Shown in pieces: positions 7,891 through 16,084 of a stretch of DNA of 30,993 nucleotides; the stretch's first letter is position 1, and each line of letters opens with the position of its first letter. Position numbers and translations under genes: made by a program. The notes beneath the pieces were generated by a model. That model did not search any database, was not told the DNA's origin, and worked only from the letters and a program-made list of their open reading frames with translations. Location of the stretch: NCBI GenBank assembly GCA_046727175.1, contig JBKPCD010000221.1:1-30993 (forward strand), written 5' to 3'. Origin of the DNA: JBKPCD01 sp046727175. Its GTDB lineage: Bacteria > Acidobacteriota > Vicinamibacteria > Vicinamibacterales > 2-12-FULL-66-21.

Positions 7891-8045
7891 CGTGAAGAAA
7901 GCCTATCGACCGCTGCTGAGAAGTTCAACGTGCCGGGGTCGAGAAACATGGGAGCCGAGCTCCTGCACCCTTCATCGCCTGTACGGGTGTAGGATTGCTT
8001 CCCACATTCGACGCTCAATCCGAGATCTTGGTTCAGGGGGCCATC

Positions 8046-10292
8046 ATGGAACACACCACAGTGCTGAGAACCCTTTTCCGGACGAAGGTCGGCGTCATCG
8101 TCGCAACATTAGTTGCACTCCCTGCCTCGGCGCAGCTGACCGTGGACCAGAAGATCCATGACTTTGAAAACACCGCGGCCATCTATGCGAAGCGTTATGC
8201 GCCGTACGAATGGAAGAAAGAGTTGTTCGGCTTCGATCTTTTCGAGATCGGACCGTGGCTCGATCGTGTGGCGCAGTCGCGGGACGATCTCGAGTTCTTC
8301 GAAATCGCGCTGGAGTACGTCGCCAGCCTGAACGACACCCATTCGTCGTTCGCCATGCCATCCAGCTTCCTCGCCGACCTGAGCTTCACCGTCGACATCT
8401 ACGACGGCAAAGTCCTCGTCGACAGCATCAATCGCACGCGGTTGCCGGTGCTCCAATATCCATTTCAGATCGGCGACCAGTTGATCTCGGTGGACGGCAG
8501 GTCGGTTGAGGACCTGATGACGGAATTCTCGAGGTTCTTGAAGCGAGGCAGTCCGGTAAGCTCGCAACGAAGCGTCGCTGATTTTCTGACCTTCCGTCCG
8601 CAGTCCCGAATACCACGCGTGATCGATCTACCGGACACGGCAATCGTGGTGATCGAACAGGAGGGCGGTGCTCAGCAAACGTTTTCCATCCCCTGGGTCA
8701 AGACAGGAGTACCGCTGCGCTGGATTGGACCCGTGCCCAGCCCTCGCGTGTCACCTTTCGCGCTCGCCGAGGACGCCGGGCTGCCGTCGTATTTCGAACC
8801 GTGGCTCGAGCTCACGAATTTCCGTCTCCCTGACAACGATCCTCTGCTCAGCGGCTATACCGTATCGCCCACGGGGGACACGGTCTCGCGCCGCTACGTA
8901 CTTGGATTGGGACAGCGCACGCCCGTCTTTTCCGCCGGCCTGCCCGCCGACTTTGTGCAGCGGCTCGGACGTGTCGCGAGTGACTTCCACTTCTCCGGCA
9001 CGTACGAATCCGATGGTGTGCGCATCGGCTACCTCAGGATCCCCAACTTCGCGCCGCCCAACGCAACGACTGCCGTCACAGAGTTGCGAAATGAAATTGC
9101 CTACCTCCAGCAAAACACCGACGGCCTCGTGGTTGACGTCATGCGCAACACAGGCGGCGGCTGCTACATGTTGACGGCGGCTTCCTACCTCATTCCGTAC
9201 CCGTTCTTCTTCTTCGGTGAAGAAATACGCGTGACCATCGCGTATATCAACAGCATTCAGGCAGCCCTCGAAGCGGCCGAACGCGCGGGAGCGCCGGCGT
9301 TCATTATCGAGGTCTACAGAGAAATCCTCCGGCAACTGGAAGCGGCCTATCGTGAGAATCGCGGTCGCACCGGGCCGATTCCGGCGTGCAGTCTTCAGAT
9401 GTTTGGGAACCAGCCGGCTCGAGACACTCAGGGCAACCTGCTCGCCTACACAAAGCCGCTAATCGTCCTCGTCGACGACTTCTCGATCTCGGCCGGGGAC
9501 ATCTTCCCGACGATGCTGCAGGACAATCAGCGAGGGCCTCTGGTAGGCACGCGCACAAATGGGGCGGGTGGATCGGTCAGTGGCTGGCCCGCCGGTATTT
9601 ACTCCGAATCGACGACCTCGAATACCAATTCGCTGGTGACGCGGATTGCGCCGGTTCAGGTCCCGGGTTACCCGACGACCCGCTACATCGAGAATGTCGG
9701 TGCGCACGCTGACATCCCGTTGGACTACATGACCAGAGAGAACTTACTCAATGGTGGGCGCCCTTTCCTCGAGGCGTTCACGGCCCTGATCGTCGAGCAG
9801 GTCCGCAACCCTTACTACGAGATCGTGTCGCGCCACAGCGAGAAGTGCCTGGACGTCTACGGCGCGTCGACCGAGGATGGCGCTGCCGTTATCCAGTCGA
9901 GCTGCAGCCGCGGTGCCAACCAGCAGTGGAGGCTTGAGCCTGTCGCGAACAGCGCCTTTCGGCTCGTGGCCCGTCATAGCGGCAAGGTGCTCGACGTGTC
10001 TGGGGCGGTGATCGACGATCTGGCCCCGGTTATTCAGTTCCCCTGGCACGGCGGCGAAAACCAGCTTTGGACGCTCGAGCCGGTGTCGGACGGTTACCTT
10101 CGCATCGTCGCACGTCACAGCGGCAAGGTACTGGATGTCGCCGGCGCTTCTCTCGACGACGGCGCACCGGTGATCCAGTACACCGCGCACGGCGGCACGA
10201 ACCAGCAGTGGCTCCTTCGCGCGATCGGTTCGACAGCTCCTTCTCTGCCGACGCCATTCACGATGACAGATGCACGAGACGTCAGCCGCTGA
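8046..10292 (+). CDS. Secreted S41-family peptidase with C-terminal ricin-type beta-trefoil
   Basis: The 748-residue protein starts at ATG 8046, behind AGGGGG at 8034-8040; upstream in-frame codons lack such a site. A signal peptide ends near ALPASA (about residue 29). A PDZ-like segment (PFQIGDQLISVDGRSVEDL) lies at about residues 140-158. The S41 tail-specific peptidase core runs from about 330 to 560, with GYLRIPNF, the substrate-binding region DGLVVDVMRNTGGG, and the nucleophile region DDFSISAGDIF (Ser near residue 482). From about 588 to 730 there are three QxW-type repeats (NQQWRLEP, ENQLWTLEP, NQQWLLRA), each with a preceding SGKVLDVxGA-like block, forming one ricin B lectin trefoil. 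It is probably an exported protease that binds carbohydrate. The gene is clean end to end and appears monocistronic. Confidence 0.88.
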   Translation: MEHTTVLRTLFRTKVGVIVATLVALPASAQLTVDQKIHDFENTAAIYAKRYAPYEWKKELFGFDLFEIGPWLDRVAQSRDDLEFFEIALEYVASLNDTHSSFAMPSSFLADLSFTVDIYDGKVLVDSINRTRLPVLQYPFQIGDQLISVDGRSVEDLMTEFSRFLKRGSPVSSQRSVADFLTFRPQSRIPRVIDLPDTAIVVIEQEGGAQQTFSIPWVKTGVPLRWIGPVPSPRVSPFALAEDAGLPSYFEPWLELTNFRLPDNDPLLSGYTVSPTGDTVSRRYVLGLGQRTPVFSAGLPADFVQRLGRVASDFHFSGTYESDGVRIGYLRIPNFAPPNATTAVTELRNEIAYLQQNTDGLVVDVMRNTGGGCYMLTAASYLIPYPFFFFGEEIRVTIAYINSIQAALEAAERAGAPAFIIEVYREILRQLEAAYRENRGRTGPIPACSLQMFGNQPARDTQGNLLAYTKPLIVLVDDFSISAGDIFPTMLQDNQRGPLVGTRTNGAGGSVSGWPAGIYSESTTSNTNSLVTRIAPVQVPGYPTTRYIENVGAHADIPLDYMTRENLLNGGRPFLEAFTALIVEQVRNPYYEIVSRHSEKCLDVYGASTEDGAAVIQSSCSRGANQQWRLEPVANSAFRLVARHSGKVLDVSGAVIDDLAPVIQFPWHGGENQLWTLEPVSDGYLRIVARHSGKVLDVAGASLDDGAPVIQYTAHGGTNQQWLLRAIGSTAPSLPTPFTMTDARDVSR

Positions 10293-10562
10293 TCGAGATT
10301 CCGATCACGCGGGAAGGCCGACAAAGTGAGCATGGACCGGTTGGTCCATTCGAGCACCGGTTTCAGGTATACATGGACGTCACACCGCACGAGGAAATCG
10401 TGTTCGCACCCTCTCATGAGAGTCCGTACGAGTTGTGGATGGCGAAGCTGCGCTGAGTCTGGAATACCTAGTCTTTCGGCGACCTGCGGCCGTCGGACTG
10501 TGACAGCCGCTCCAACTGTCGCGTGACCTGCGCGCGATCATTGTCGCGGCGCCGAGCGATGG
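10293..10562 (+). other. Non-coding stretch with a short coding-like tail
   Basis: A frame ending at 10456 reads EHRFQVYMDVTPHEEIVFAP then PYELWMAKLR-stop. It looks like the C-terminus of some protein, but I cannot name the family and no start or body precedes it. The remainder shows no gene. Confidence 0.3.
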
Positions 10563-10680
10563 ACGGTGTCGGCCTGGCGTTTTCGCTCGAGCATGATGTC
10601 GCATCGCACCTTCGCCAGTGGCGCGCTCGTGCGCGTCCTCGAACACTGTTGTCCGCCGTTCGCAGGGTTCTTTCTAGCGC
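10563..10680 (+). pseudogene. LysR-type regulator, C-terminal fragment
   Basis: The sequence reads GVGLAFSLEHDVASHL in one frame and, after a one-base slip near 10610, FASGALVRVLEHCCPPFAGF in the next. This is the C-terminal effector-domain signature of LysR regulators (GVGLAxxxxxxVxPHLxxGxLVRVLEDWCPPFPGFF). The DNA-binding domain and most of the effector domain are missing. It runs directly into an AraC fragment. Confidence 0.65.
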
Positions 10681-10738
10681 GTGAACGACGTTCCGCATCA
10701 GCAATCTGCTGGTTGCGTCGGCAGGGCCCGCGGATCGC

Positions 10739-10985
10739 GCGCACATGAGCCATCTACCTTCCGGCAGCATTTCCGCGCCCTCATCGACGTGAGCCCGCTG
10801 CATTACCAGAAGCAATGGCGTCTACAGGACGCGAGGCAGCTGATGCTGCACGAGAACCTCGACGCGGGCAGTGCCGCAGGCCGTGTGGGGTATGAAAGCG
10901 CTTCGCAGTTCAGCCGCGAGTACAGCCGCCTGTTCAGTGCGCCGCCTCAGCGCGATGTCACCCGCATGCGGCTCGCTCCCGTGGC
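10739..10985 (+). pseudogene. AraC-family regulator, C-terminal DNA-binding fragment
   Basis: After a one-base break in the AHMSxSTF element, the frame reads TFRQHFRALIDVSPLHYQKQ, LRLQ-like WRLQDARQLMLHENLDAG and VGYESASQFSREYSRLF. These make up the two helix-turn-helix units of the AraC/XylS domain. The N-terminal ligand domain is absent, and about 60 bases upstream the sequence belongs to a LysR gene. An active product is unlikely, although a domain-only protein from a GTG or TTG cannot be excluded. Confidence 0.75.
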
Positions 10986-11104
10986 CCGTGCGTCTGACCT
11001 CCGTAGAACGACAGCGAGATCGACAGCTCGTGGAACGGTCCCTCGCCGTCGATCGACCCGACGTCGCTCGTGTCGCGGTGACGCCGCGCGATCGCGGGGC
11101 TGGG

Positions 11105-11247
11105 ACGTGCGCCGGACGCGTGGTCTCCTACTCGACAGACTTGATGTTGGCGTACCACAAAGACGCACTGCCTGGATCAGGAGCGTATCGAGAAACTTCT
11201 GCAACGGGCCGTTCGATAACGATCGTGCCCAGGAAATCGACGTTCAT
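11105..11247 (-). pseudogene. SRPBCC (polyketide-cyclase-like) protein, N-terminal fragment
   Basis: From ATG 11247 the reverse strand reads MNVDFLGTIVIERPVAEVSR then DPGSASLWYANIKSVE. This is the opening of an SRPBCC/START-like small-molecule-binding protein. The next codon is TAG where the family usually has Trp, followed by a few more family-like residues (ETTRPAHV) before similarity fades. The remaining 100 or so residues are not present. It lies just upstream, on the left side, of the ADOP permease 3' end. Confidence 0.6.
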
Positions 11248-11311
11248 GGCCCCACTCCAGCATCGAACAGAGCACGCAGGCGACCGCGTCCAGGAAAGAC
11301 ATCGAGCGGGG

Positions 11312-13726
11312 TCATTCTCCGCGCAATGCTTCGGTTGGTTCCAGTCTGGCTGCACGGAGCGTGGGCACTGATGCAGCCACGAGCGCGACCATCGTGAGGA
11401 CGACCGGCACGACGAGGAACGTCGTGACGTCGTGCGGGCTGATGCGGAAAAGCAGTGTCGTGAGCAGTCCCGACAACCAGACCCCTCCGACCACGCCAGC
11501 CGCAAGTCCCCTTGCGACCATGCGAATGACCCCGCCCAAGACCAGGCCCACGATCGTCCCGGGTCCCGCCCCGAGGGCGACGCGTACGCCGATTTCACGC
11601 GTGCGTCGCGAGACGGAATACGACACGACCCCATAGATGCCCACGGCCGCGAGCAAGAGAGCCGCGGCAGAAAAGCCCGTCAACAGCTGCGCGCTAAACC
11701 GCTGCCGAGCATAGGTCTCGCTGAGAATCGTCTCTATTGTGTTGACGGCCGAAATTGGCACTGCGGGATCCAGTCGGGCGATGAGTCGTCGGATCGGGTC
11801 GACGCGGGTCAGCGGGTGGCCATCCGATCGCACCACGAAGATCATGGCCGTGTAACCTGACGGCTCGTGAATGCCATACACGGTCGGCGCCGGCTGCGAA
11901 TCAAGCGAGCCCTCTTTCACGTCGCCCACGACACCGATGATTTCGCCGTCTGCGCCGTCGCCGATCGGAACGCGAATGTGCTTAGCGATCGCCTGACCAC
12001 CAGCGAAGTATCGCCGCAGAAACTCCTGATTCACGATGAACCGACGCGGTGCGAGAGGGCTGTTGTCACCGGGTTCAAAATCACGACCATCGCGCAACGG
12101 GATGCCCAAGGTGCGAAAGTATCCGGGCATCACCGTTCGCATCGTTGCCGCCGCGCCTTCACTTGACGCAGCAATCGCGCCGCGATCGATAGCGACTCGG
12201 ACTTGCGGGGCCGCTCCGTCAAACGGAAGGTGGCTAATGGCGCTCGCGGCGCGTACGCCAGGGAGCCGTTCGATGTCGGCGATCGCGCGGGCGAAGAACT
12301 GCGTGCGGCGGGGCAGTTCTTGGTAACGCGCGGCCGGAATGAAGACTCTGAACGTGAGGACATTCGACGTAGTGATCCCCGGATCCACGGCCTGTAAGCC
12401 CAGGAAACTCCGGAACAGCAGTCCCCCGCCGGCCAGGAGTATCACCGTGAAGGCCACCTCAGCGCTGACGAGACCAGAGCGAAGTCGGCCAGTGCCCGTG
12501 GACATTCGCACATCGTCGCGAAGGGCGGGCACGAGCGCCCGTCCGGTCGCGATCAGCGCAGGCGGGAGTCCGCACAGCATCGAGGACGCGAACGACAGGC
12601 TCAGACTCACGGCGACGATGCGCCAGTCGATCGAGATGGGCGCTCCACGGACGAGGCTGTCAGGCGCCATGGCGACGAAGCCCTGCACGAGCCAGCGCGC
12701 CAGCACCAACCCGATCGCGCAGGCTGTGGAGCTGAGGACGACACTCTCGGTCAGCAGCAGTCGAACGACCCGCTGGCGCCCTGCCCCGAGAGCAGCTCGC
12801 ACGGACATCTCGCGATGACGGGTGGCATGACGCGCGAGCAGTAGCCCGGCGACATTCGCGCAGGCCGTAACCAAGAGCAGTCCGACGGCGCCGAGGAGGA
12901 CGACGAGCGGCGTCTTGACGTCGCGCACCATCGCCTCTTGCAGCGGTTCGACGTTGACGGTCCAGCCCATATTGAACTCGGGAGCGGCGCGTTCGTCTCG
13001 AGCCGCGATAGCCGCCATGTGCGTCCGTACTTGGTCGAGGGTGACGCCACGTTGGATCCGGGCCACGCAGAATAGTCCGCGTCCTTGCATCCGGCGGGCG
13101 TCTTGCGACAGGGTCAGCCCAATGGGCTCCCACAAGTCGACGGCGCGATCGCGGAAATAGAAGCCGGGTGGGAGGACGCCGATGATCGTGCGGGGTGTCG
13201 CGTTCACGTGGACTCGTCGGCCGATGATGCCTTCGTCGCCGCCGAACCATTCCTGCCACAGCCGATAACTGATCAGCAAAACGGTATCGGAGGCTGGCCG
13301 GTCCTCCGCGACCGAAAACAACCGCCCACGAATCGGCCTGACTCCGAGCAGCGGCAGGAGATCCGCGGTGACGAGTTGTTTGCGGAGCTCCTCGACCCGG
13401 TCGCCGGCCGCCAACACGGACGGCCCTTGTCGGAACGCGGCCACCGATTCGAAAATGTGGTCCTGCGACCGCCACTCGAGATAGTTGGCGAGGGAGACGG
13501 GCGAGCGGCGGTCACCGAGTTGGTGGTTCGCTGCCCAGATCATTACCACACGCCAGGGGTCCTGATAGGGCAAGGGGCGCATCAACACGTGGTCGGTCAC
13601 GGTGAAGATCGCGATGCTCGCGACAAGCCCGATGGTCAGGGACGCCAGTGAGGCGACGGCAAACCCCGGAGCCCGGCGCAGTCCGCGAAACGCGTAGCGC
13701 ACATCCTGCCAGGAGGTCTCGATCAT
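11312..13726 (-). CDS. ADOP-type ABC transporter permease (MacB/FtsX family), no ATPase
   Basis: The 804-residue protein starts at ATG 13726 with MIETSWQDVRYAFRGLRRAP, the standard opening of acidobacterial duplicated orphan permeases. It has an N-terminal membrane helix (about residues 20-45), a MacB-type periplasmic domain with GVRPIRGRLFS and LISYRLWQEWFGG, then three helices with VAGLLLARHATRHREMSVRA at about 290-330. A second periplasmic domain and second FtsX three-helix set follow (GIYGVVSYSVSRRTREIGVR). It ends with the conserved RAARLEPTEALRGE. Length is normal for the family. Such permeases usually lack a dedicated adjacent ATPase, and none is present here; partner and substrate are unknown. 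The gene is intact, in contrast to the broken genes on both sides. Confidence 0.92.
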   Translation of the reverse strand: MIETSWQDVRYAFRGLRRAPGFAVASLASLTIGLVASIAIFTVTDHVLMRPLPYQDPWRVVMIWAANHQLGDRRSPVSLANYLEWRSQDHIFESVAAFRQGPSVLAAGDRVEELRKQLVTADLLPLLGVRPIRGRLFSVAEDRPASDTVLLISYRLWQEWFGGDEGIIGRRVHVNATPRTIIGVLPPGFYFRDRAVDLWEPIGLTLSQDARRMQGRGLFCVARIQRGVTLDQVRTHMAAIAARDERAAPEFNMGWTVNVEPLQEAMVRDVKTPLVVLLGAVGLLLVTACANVAGLLLARHATRHREMSVRAALGAGRQRVVRLLLTESVVLSSTACAIGLVLARWLVQGFVAMAPDSLVRGAPISIDWRIVAVSLSLSFASSMLCGLPPALIATGRALVPALRDDVRMSTGTGRLRSGLVSAEVAFTVILLAGGGLLFRSFLGLQAVDPGITTSNVLTFRVFIPAARYQELPRRTQFFARAIADIERLPGVRAASAISHLPFDGAAPQVRVAIDRGAIAASSEGAAATMRTVMPGYFRTLGIPLRDGRDFEPGDNSPLAPRRFIVNQEFLRRYFAGGQAIAKHIRVPIGDGADGEIIGVVGDVKEGSLDSQPAPTVYGIHEPSGYTAMIFVVRSDGHPLTRVDPIRRLIARLDPAVPISAVNTIETILSETYARQRFSAQLLTGFSAAALLLAAVGIYGVVSYSVSRRTREIGVRVALGAGPGTIVGLVLGGVIRMVARGLAAGVVGGVWLSGLLTTLLFRISPHDVTTFLVVPVVLTMVALVAASVPTLRAARLEPTEALRGE

Positions 13727-13751
13727 GACGGTCCGCGTGGATCGTTAGACG

Positions 13752-14192
13752 ATGGGCAAGTCGCTCGTGTTGGAGAGACGATACCGTGTGGCCTGTTCGG
13801 CTTGCTCGGGCCCACATAGCATTGGCCCGACCTACTTTCGACTGGACCTGGGGTGGGTGGCGTGGGACGCATACCGTGAAGACGGTCCCTATCAGATCGG
13901 CTGGTCGCTCCCGGGTGGCTCCGGGCGTCATCGGACGAATATCGGACGCAGCGTCACCTCAGCAGCGGTCGACCCGACCGGCAGGCTCATCGCGATCAGC
14001 GAAACAACCACGCTGTCCATCGGCAACGCCCGAGACGTCGTGTATGTGCTGCGCACCGACACAGGTGCGGACGTGTTCCGCACCTACTTACCCCGCTATA
14101 CACGAAGCCAGGTCGTCTTCTTCGAGGGCGGCCTGTTCGGATATTCGAATCTCGAGGGCACGCGCATCCTGAAGGTGCCCGAAGCCCAGTAG
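13752..14192 (+). CDS. Uncharacterised protein, C-terminal-half-like, possibly a gene remnant
   Basis: The 146-residue ORF shows credible protein composition from about residue 27. It contains GWVAWDAYREDGPYQIGW, SVTSAAVDPTGRLIAISETT and VVFFEGGLFGYSNLEGTRIL. These alternating beta-rich blocks resemble the last blades of a beta-propeller or quinoprotein-like domain. The first 25 residues look less natural, and there are only 25 bases to the divergent ADOP start, leaving little room for a promoter. I therefore suspect the C-terminal part of a larger gene whose 5' end was lost. No catalytic motif, signal peptide or membrane helix can be seen, and no function is assigned. Confidence 0.45.
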   Translation: MGKSLVLERRYRVACSACSGPHSIGPTYFRLDLGWVAWDAYREDGPYQIGWSLPGGSGRHRTNIGRSVTSAAVDPTGRLIAISETTTLSIGNARDVVYVLRTDTGADVFRTYLPRYTRSQVVFFEGGLFGYSNLEGTRILKVPEAQ

Positions 14193-14195
14193 GAG

Positions 14196-14328
14196 CCTAT
14201 TACTACGCCCAAACGGGCACTCTGTTCGGTCCGAAGGAAGTCTGTGAGGTTACTGTTCCGTAAAGAACTATCTGCCGAACACGACGGGCGACGTGGTCGG
14301 GGTCGTTGACTTAACACTTGGCGACTAG
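14196..14328 (+). pseudogene. Short C-terminal gene fragment of unknown family
   Basis: One frame reads YYYAQTGTLFGPKEVCEVTV; after loss of one base near 14265 the next reads VKNYLPNTTGDVVGVVDLTL then GD-stop at 14326-14328. The two pieces make one coherent peptide tail. No start or body is present; it abuts the 3' end of the group II intron remnant. Confidence 0.35.
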
Positions 14329-14330
14329 AT

Positions 14331-14406
14331 TGGCAATAGGGGCGGCGGTTGCCCGCGCCGACCCCTGCCACACCACCGTGCGTACGGGTCCGTACATGGC
14401 GGTCCG
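14331..14406 (-). ncRNA. Group II intron domains V and VI
   Basis: On the reverse strand, ACCGCCATGTACGG and CCGTACGCACGGTGGT form a bulged hairpin typical of domain V, including a CGC triad as in group IIC introns. A second hairpin (GGCAGGGG ... CCCCTATTGCC) with an unpaired A near its 3' side fits domain VI with its branch point. The intron would end near 14331. This assignment rests on pattern and context only. Confidence 0.6.
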
Positions 14407-14927
14407 AGTCGGTTACGCTAGCACCCCTCGATCAACGTCGGAAGTCCGAGCGATTCGAAGTACGCGTTGGATAGACCCACCGAGAGGACCTTCGCCCGTG
14501 CGAGTACCAGGGACCGCGACCGCTTCCGGCCGTATGGCTGGCCAGCTGCGGACGGACACCGAGTTCCAACAGAGCGGCTCGGCGACGGCGCGGTGTTTTC
14601 CACTGCCGCCACAAGGCCGCTCGCGTCGCAATCGGACCCAGCGAGTCAGGTACACCAGCGCTTCGGGCGTTTCGCAGAAGCCGAAATAGCTGCGCCATCC
14701 CCGCATGTACGGGGCCAGTTCCGCTATCGTCGTCTCGAGGCTGACGCCTTTGGCCCGTCGCGTGATGTCTCGGACTCGCGCCTTGTACCGATCGAGGGCC
14801 TTCGACGCGATCGCGCGCTTGACCTCCGGATCGGCCATGAAGGAGAAGCCGAGAAACTTTCGATCCTGCGGTCGCGCTACCGCACTCTTGGCCGCATTGA
14901 CCGTGAGCTTGAGCTGTGTCGTGAGTA
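14331..14927 (-). mobile_element. Group II intron, 5'-truncated (maturase C-terminus plus domains V/VI)
   Basis: The reverse strand begins abruptly with LTTQLKLTVNAAKSAVARPQ and DRKFLGFSF, continues as domain X and maturase residues (ALDRYKARVRDITRRAKGVS, ELAPYMRGWRSYFGFCETP), and after frameshifts ends GLSNAYFESLGLPTLIEGC-stop near 14418. The reverse-transcriptase core (YADD region) and the whole 5' ribozyme part are absent. Downstream of the ORF the RNA end is retained (14331-14406). A 5'-truncated copy of this kind is a common outcome of incomplete reverse transcription during retrohoming. The left boundary coincides with loss of DUF1254 similarity at about 14927. The element is non-functional on its own. 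Confidence 0.82.
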
Positions 14928-16022
14928 GTCGTTGACGTAGATGTAGACGACCGCCGCCTGGGCGCGGCCGAACCAGTCGGTTCCCCAGACGCCGCCGTTT
15001 TCCTGACGTTGTCAGCCGTTGCCGGCGTCAACGCCTGTCTGGGAATAGCGCGCCCTCATGCAGATCGGCGTCCGCGGCGAGCGCTGCGCGATCGAGCAGG
15101 GCCCTCCACGACGCGTCGGAATCCCGGAGCGCCATCAGCGTGCGCGCCTGTGCGGCCATCGCCGCATCGTCCGGACCGACCTCCGGGTTCGCATTCAGCG
15201 CCTTCTCGAGATCGTCCCAGAACGTTGACGGGATTCACGGGACGGATGCGCAGCATGTCCGGATCCGCTGCGACCATCTCCGCTGTCAGTCCGGGTGGGT
15301 AGACCTTGTTGCGCGCGCAGGCTTCGCAGTCGAAGGTGTGACGCCCTGGCTCGTCCTTGCTGAGCGCGACGATGCCGATCTGGTTCAGCACGCGGCGCGC
15401 CTTCGCTTTCTCCTCGGCGGTGTGCGCGGCGAAGCGGCCGAAGACGCCGGCGACGTTGGTCGGTGAGCGGAGCACGTCGACGAACCCGTCGGGTTTCTGA
15501 CTTGTCCAGCGTGGTCCGACGAGCAGGAACTTGCCGCCGGGCGTGTTCGATGCGGAGCCGAGCTGGTGAATCACCGTCGTAAACAGATCTGCGATCTGGA
15601 TCGTCCAGTAGTGGCCCTTCGGAACATCGATGGGCGTCTGTACGACCACTGGCTCGTCACCGAGATCGGCAAATCCGACACCGTAGATGGTGTCGTTGTT
15701 GGGCGTGACGACTTTTCGCTGCGCCGGCGGCATGTAGTCGTCGAGATACCCCATCATGTTCTTCGGCGCTCCGGAAAGAGCCCCATCGTGGCGCCCGGCC
15801 CAGACTTTTTCATCACCTCCCAGCCGCTGGTGCGACCGAACGCATCCACGGCGGGATAGCCCCAGTAGTAGACGATGCGGGCGAGCGACTCCACGTAGCG
15901 CTCGCGAGCCGTGCCGGGACGCCGGCCGCATTCGGAAGATCGGGATGCGCCGCATTGAAGGCCCGCGCAGAGTACGGCGTGGATATCGCGGTCGTTGTGC
16001 CATGGATGGTTGCTGTAGCCAT
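14928..16022 (-). pseudogene. DUF1254 domain-containing protein, multiple frameshifts and a stop
   Basis: The start is well supported: ATG 16022 behind GGAGAG, reading MATATIHGTTTAISTPYSAR. After one lost base the frame gives RYVESLARIVYYWGYPAVDA. After another, GAPKNMMGYLDDYMPPAQRK and VVTPNNDTIYGVGFADLG, a DUF1254 hallmark, run cleanly to about 15230. Another slip gives FWDDLEKALNANPEVGPDDA, then a further slip leads to QTGVDAGNG, a TGA in place of Trp, and NGGVWGTDWFGRAQAAVVYI. Similarity ends at YVNDY near 14927, where the group II intron remnant begins. DUF1254 proteins are usually secreted and of unknown function, commonly paired with DUF1214 domains. The gene follows the sulfatase by 62 bases on the same strand, so both probably formed an operon before decay. 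Confidence 0.8.
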
Positions 16023-16084
16023 GTGCTCTCCGGTGGACCCTTCAGGTCGCCGATTGTGTCGAAGTGTTCCTCAGTCTCGCGCCA

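Noticed and set aside
7253..8033. A possible regulatory RNA between the hypothetical gene and S41
   Set aside because: Most of the stretch is explained by the transposase remnant on the reverse strand, and the rest shows no convincing conserved structure.
12660..13475. A 271-codon reverse frame within the ADOP gene
   Set aside because: It is an out-of-frame reading of the permease on the same strand, Arg-rich and motif-free.
7600..15010. Three Trp codons replaced by TAG or TGA (transposase, SRPBCC, DUF1254), suggesting stop-codon recoding
   Set aside because: Both TAG and TGA are involved, all three genes carry other lesions, and intact genes terminate normally at these codons. G-to-A nonsense mutations explain it.
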